Below, in pieces: positions 21,144-22,195 of a stretch of DNA of 22,195 nucleotides. Each line of letters begins with the position of its first letter. Position 1 is the first letter of the stretch. Position numbers and translations under genes: made by a program. Below the pieces are notes generated by a model. That model did not search any database. It saw nothing but the letters and a program-made list of their open reading frames with translations, and was not told where the DNA came from. The stretch comes from a virus, in the IMG/VR virus record IMGVR_UViG_3300042451_000610, positions 1 to 22,195 of that record; one strand, 5' to 3'.

Positions 21144-21302
21144 TAATTTTTTTCTGTGGCGCGTGCTGGGTAGGCTGGAAGCAAAGCAAAGCGCGGTTTT
21201 TTAGTCAGTCTCTAGCCAAATTCCGCGAGTTTCCGCATACCCGCTCCCGTCCCCCCGTGGAAGAACCTACTACCCCGGTGGGGTGTTGCGTCTTGGCTTG
21301 GA
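21144..21302. other. Largest upstream intergenic segment, candidate regulatory or packaging site
   Basis: Together with the following ORF start this is the main non-coding gap upstream of the packaging genes (21073-21302, 230 bases). On the minus strand it has CCCCACCGGGG, a purine-rich G run (ACGGGGGGACGGGAGCGGG) and then an A-rich tract (CTAAAAAACC and AGAAAAAAATTAAT). It could hold a promoter or a cos-type site. I see no motif that proves either. Confidence 0.3.
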
Positions 21303-21306
21303 TCAT
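21205..21306 (-). CDS. Possible 33-residue ORF (low confidence)
   Basis: ATG at 21306 overlaps the stop of the 21303-21749 gene as ATGA and opens a 33-residue frame (MIQAKTQHPTGVVGSSTGGR...). The coupling is the only support; composition is unremarkable and no family is recognised. Confidence 0.25.
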   Translation of the reverse strand: MIQAKTQHPTGVVGSSTGGRERVCGNSRNLARD

Positions 21307-21749
21307 TGGAGAGTTTTGTTTTGCAGAGTCTTTTTAATGCGTTCTGCTGTTGAGGTTAGCGGCTTCAGTATTTCAAGCGCCCGTTCCAAGCGGTCTTTCT
21401 CCCATGCTTCGATGTCGCCAGCCTTTTCGGCCCAGCGTTGGAATCCTTTGACGAGGTAATCCATGACATCGCTTTCCTCCTCGCGCTTTGGGGTTTCAGC
21501 CTGTAGAGGGATTTCAAATTCCAGTTGGAATTGGGCTTCTGTCTCCACCAGATAATCCAGCCCGAATTGTTTGACGCCGAATGATTGGGACTTTGGCAAT
21601 AGCTTTCTGACTACCTGCTGCATGAGCAGGAGTTGCTTGTGTCCATCAGCCCATTTTTCTTTGCTGGTGTCTTCCGGTATTTCCCAAAATTGGAGTTGGC
21701 TGATCGTGTTGATCGAGTCTTTGACGAGTATGAGGTTAGGCGTTTGCAT
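21303..21749 (-). CDS. Unknown phage protein with charged helical C-terminus
   Basis: A 148-residue protein I do not recognise. The start at ATG 21749 (MQTPNLILVKDS) is preferred over upstream ATG 21953, since the longer version runs antiparallel through the preceding gene and reads as Ser/Lys-rich noise. The body contains LQFWEIPEDTSKEKWADGHKQLLLMQQVVRKLLPKSQSFG and a beta-like LVETEAQFQLEFEIPL, then a highly charged helix (GFQRWAEKAGDIEAWEKDRLERALEILKPLTSTAERIKKTL). It overlaps the Mor-like gene's end by 14 bases. Its place between a regulator and the ParB gene gives no firm function. Confidence 0.75.
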   Translation of the reverse strand: MQTPNLILVKDSINTISQLQFWEIPEDTSKEKWADGHKQLLLMQQVVRKLLPKSQSFGVKQFGLDYLVETEAQFQLEFEIPLQAETPKREEESDVMDYLVKGFQRWAEKAGDIEAWEKDRLERALEILKPLTSTAERIKKTLQNKTLQ

Positions 21750-22029
21750 GTTGTTGTGTTTTGAGTTGTTGGATTTTTGCCCTGATGAGGGCTTGCTTGG
21801 TTTGGTGGCAGGTTGCCATTGGCAGGAGCATCCCGCCAAAATGTCTTTGCAGAAGTTTGGCTTTTTCTTCCCCGATTGTTCTGACGAGATAGCTGTGAGA
21901 CGGGAGCCGACCCAGTGGCACATAGACGCACCGATGCCGGGTCGTGAATGCAATGGCCAAGGCCGATTCTTTCCCGATGATTTCGGCGATGTCTTGCGCC
22001 GTTGGTGGTAGTGGGATTTCAGAGAACAT
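21736..22029 (-). CDS. Mor-family-like protein, short form without a clear C-terminal helix-turn-helix
   Basis: A 97-residue protein. AQDIAEIIGKESALAIAFTTRHRCVYVPLGRLPSHSYLVRTIGEEKAKLLQRHFGGMLLPMA follows the Mor transcription activator pattern: '.la.iiG.eaal.la...gg..vyvP.........l...iG.e.a..l...fGG..l.iP'. In Mu, Mor activates middle genes and has a C-terminal helix-turn-helix; here the protein ends soon after QALIRAKIQQL, so that part seems missing. I chose ATG 22029 because AGGAG lies six bases upstream; ATG 22059 is in frame but has no such site and would overlap the upstream gene by 41 bases. Family resemblance is moderate. Confidence 0.75.
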   Translation of the reverse strand: MFSEIPLPPTAQDIAEIIGKESALAIAFTTRHRCVYVPLGRLPSHSYLVRTIGEEKAKLLQRHFGGMLLPMATCHQTKQALIRAKIQQLKTQQHANA

Positions 22030-22195
22030 GCGGTTCTCCTGCGTCTTTGCGTTTTTCATCTGCGGAAATGTCTTCCAATAAAAGCCTCGCGGTTTCTTGG
22101 TAAATATGTGTCTTTTCGGGGTTTTCCTTTTCCATTAAAATCCCCCACAAGCACACATACCCACGCGCTGCGTGATGAGTTGTCCCGGTCTTATA
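22019..22195 (-). CDS. C-terminal part of an unknown protein, cut by window edge
   Basis: The frame is open from the right edge to a TGA at 22019-22021, giving the last 58 residues of a protein (including HHAARGYVCLWGILMEKENP and HIYQETARLLLEDISADEKRK). The tail is charged and helical. An internal ATG at 22135, with GGGGGA seven bases upstream, could instead start a 38-residue protein. The end overlaps the Mor-like gene by 11 bases. I cannot name a family. Confidence 0.5.
   Translation of the reverse strand, partial: YKTGTTHHAARGYVCLWGILMEKENPEKTHIYQETARLLLEDISADEKRKDAGEPHVL

Overview
The window is part of a tailed-phage or prophage genome. Every gene I can support is on the minus strand, so transcription runs from base 22195 down to base 1. 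It is a mosaic. The packaging genes are lambda-type (Nu1-like small terminase, GpA-type large terminase, gpW-like joiner, lambda-type portal). The capsid is HK97-type, with the protease fused to the major capsid protein. The tail is P2-type and contractile (baseplate V, W, J and I, tail fibre H, sheath FI), so the virion is a myovirus.

Host: an outer-membrane bacterium is likely, because the lysis genes include a lipoprotein that pairs with an inner-membrane, coiled-coil partner like a two-component spanin. Three intergenic gaps carry runs of CACGGAG-type units next to GGTTTAACC. I associate this repeat style with Verrucomicrobiota and Planctomycetota genomes, so a Verrucomicrobiota-like host is my guess, and integration as a prophage is plausible. 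I see no integrase, attachment site or flanking host gene in the window.

Layout in transcription order. (a) 22195-20392: a gene cut by the window edge, a Mor-like regulator, an unknown protein, a 230-base gap with two tiny candidate ORFs, and a ParB-domain protein. (b) 20414-19698: a glycosyltransferase resembling the TET/JBP-associated family linked to DNA base hypermodification. (c) 19701-15199: small and large terminase, gpW-like joiner, portal. (d) 15202-11058: an island of virion-surface genes (Ig-like, collagen-like, two proteins sharing a tropism-determinant-like N-terminus, a glycine-rich adhesin and small partners), closed by a strong terminator. (e) 10904-9039: protease-capsid fusion, closed by a second terminator. 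(f) 8965-7667: a chain of ATGA-coupled genes with inner spanin, lipoprotein spanin, holin-like protein and endolysin. (g) 7670-6345: head-tail joining and tail completion genes. (h) 6348-1: baseplate V, an AT-rich unknown gene, W, J, I, tail fibre, and a sheath cut by the left edge.

Two leads stand out. First, the glycosyltransferase and ParB pair sits directly upstream of the terminase, which suggests modified phage DNA. Second, a 20-base element recurs five times, always in the same orientation and 30 to 76 bases upstream of a virion gene start. In three copies a (T/C)AAAAT box follows after exactly 16 bases, so it looks like a repeated late promoter. No gene-free stretch exceeds 300 bases.
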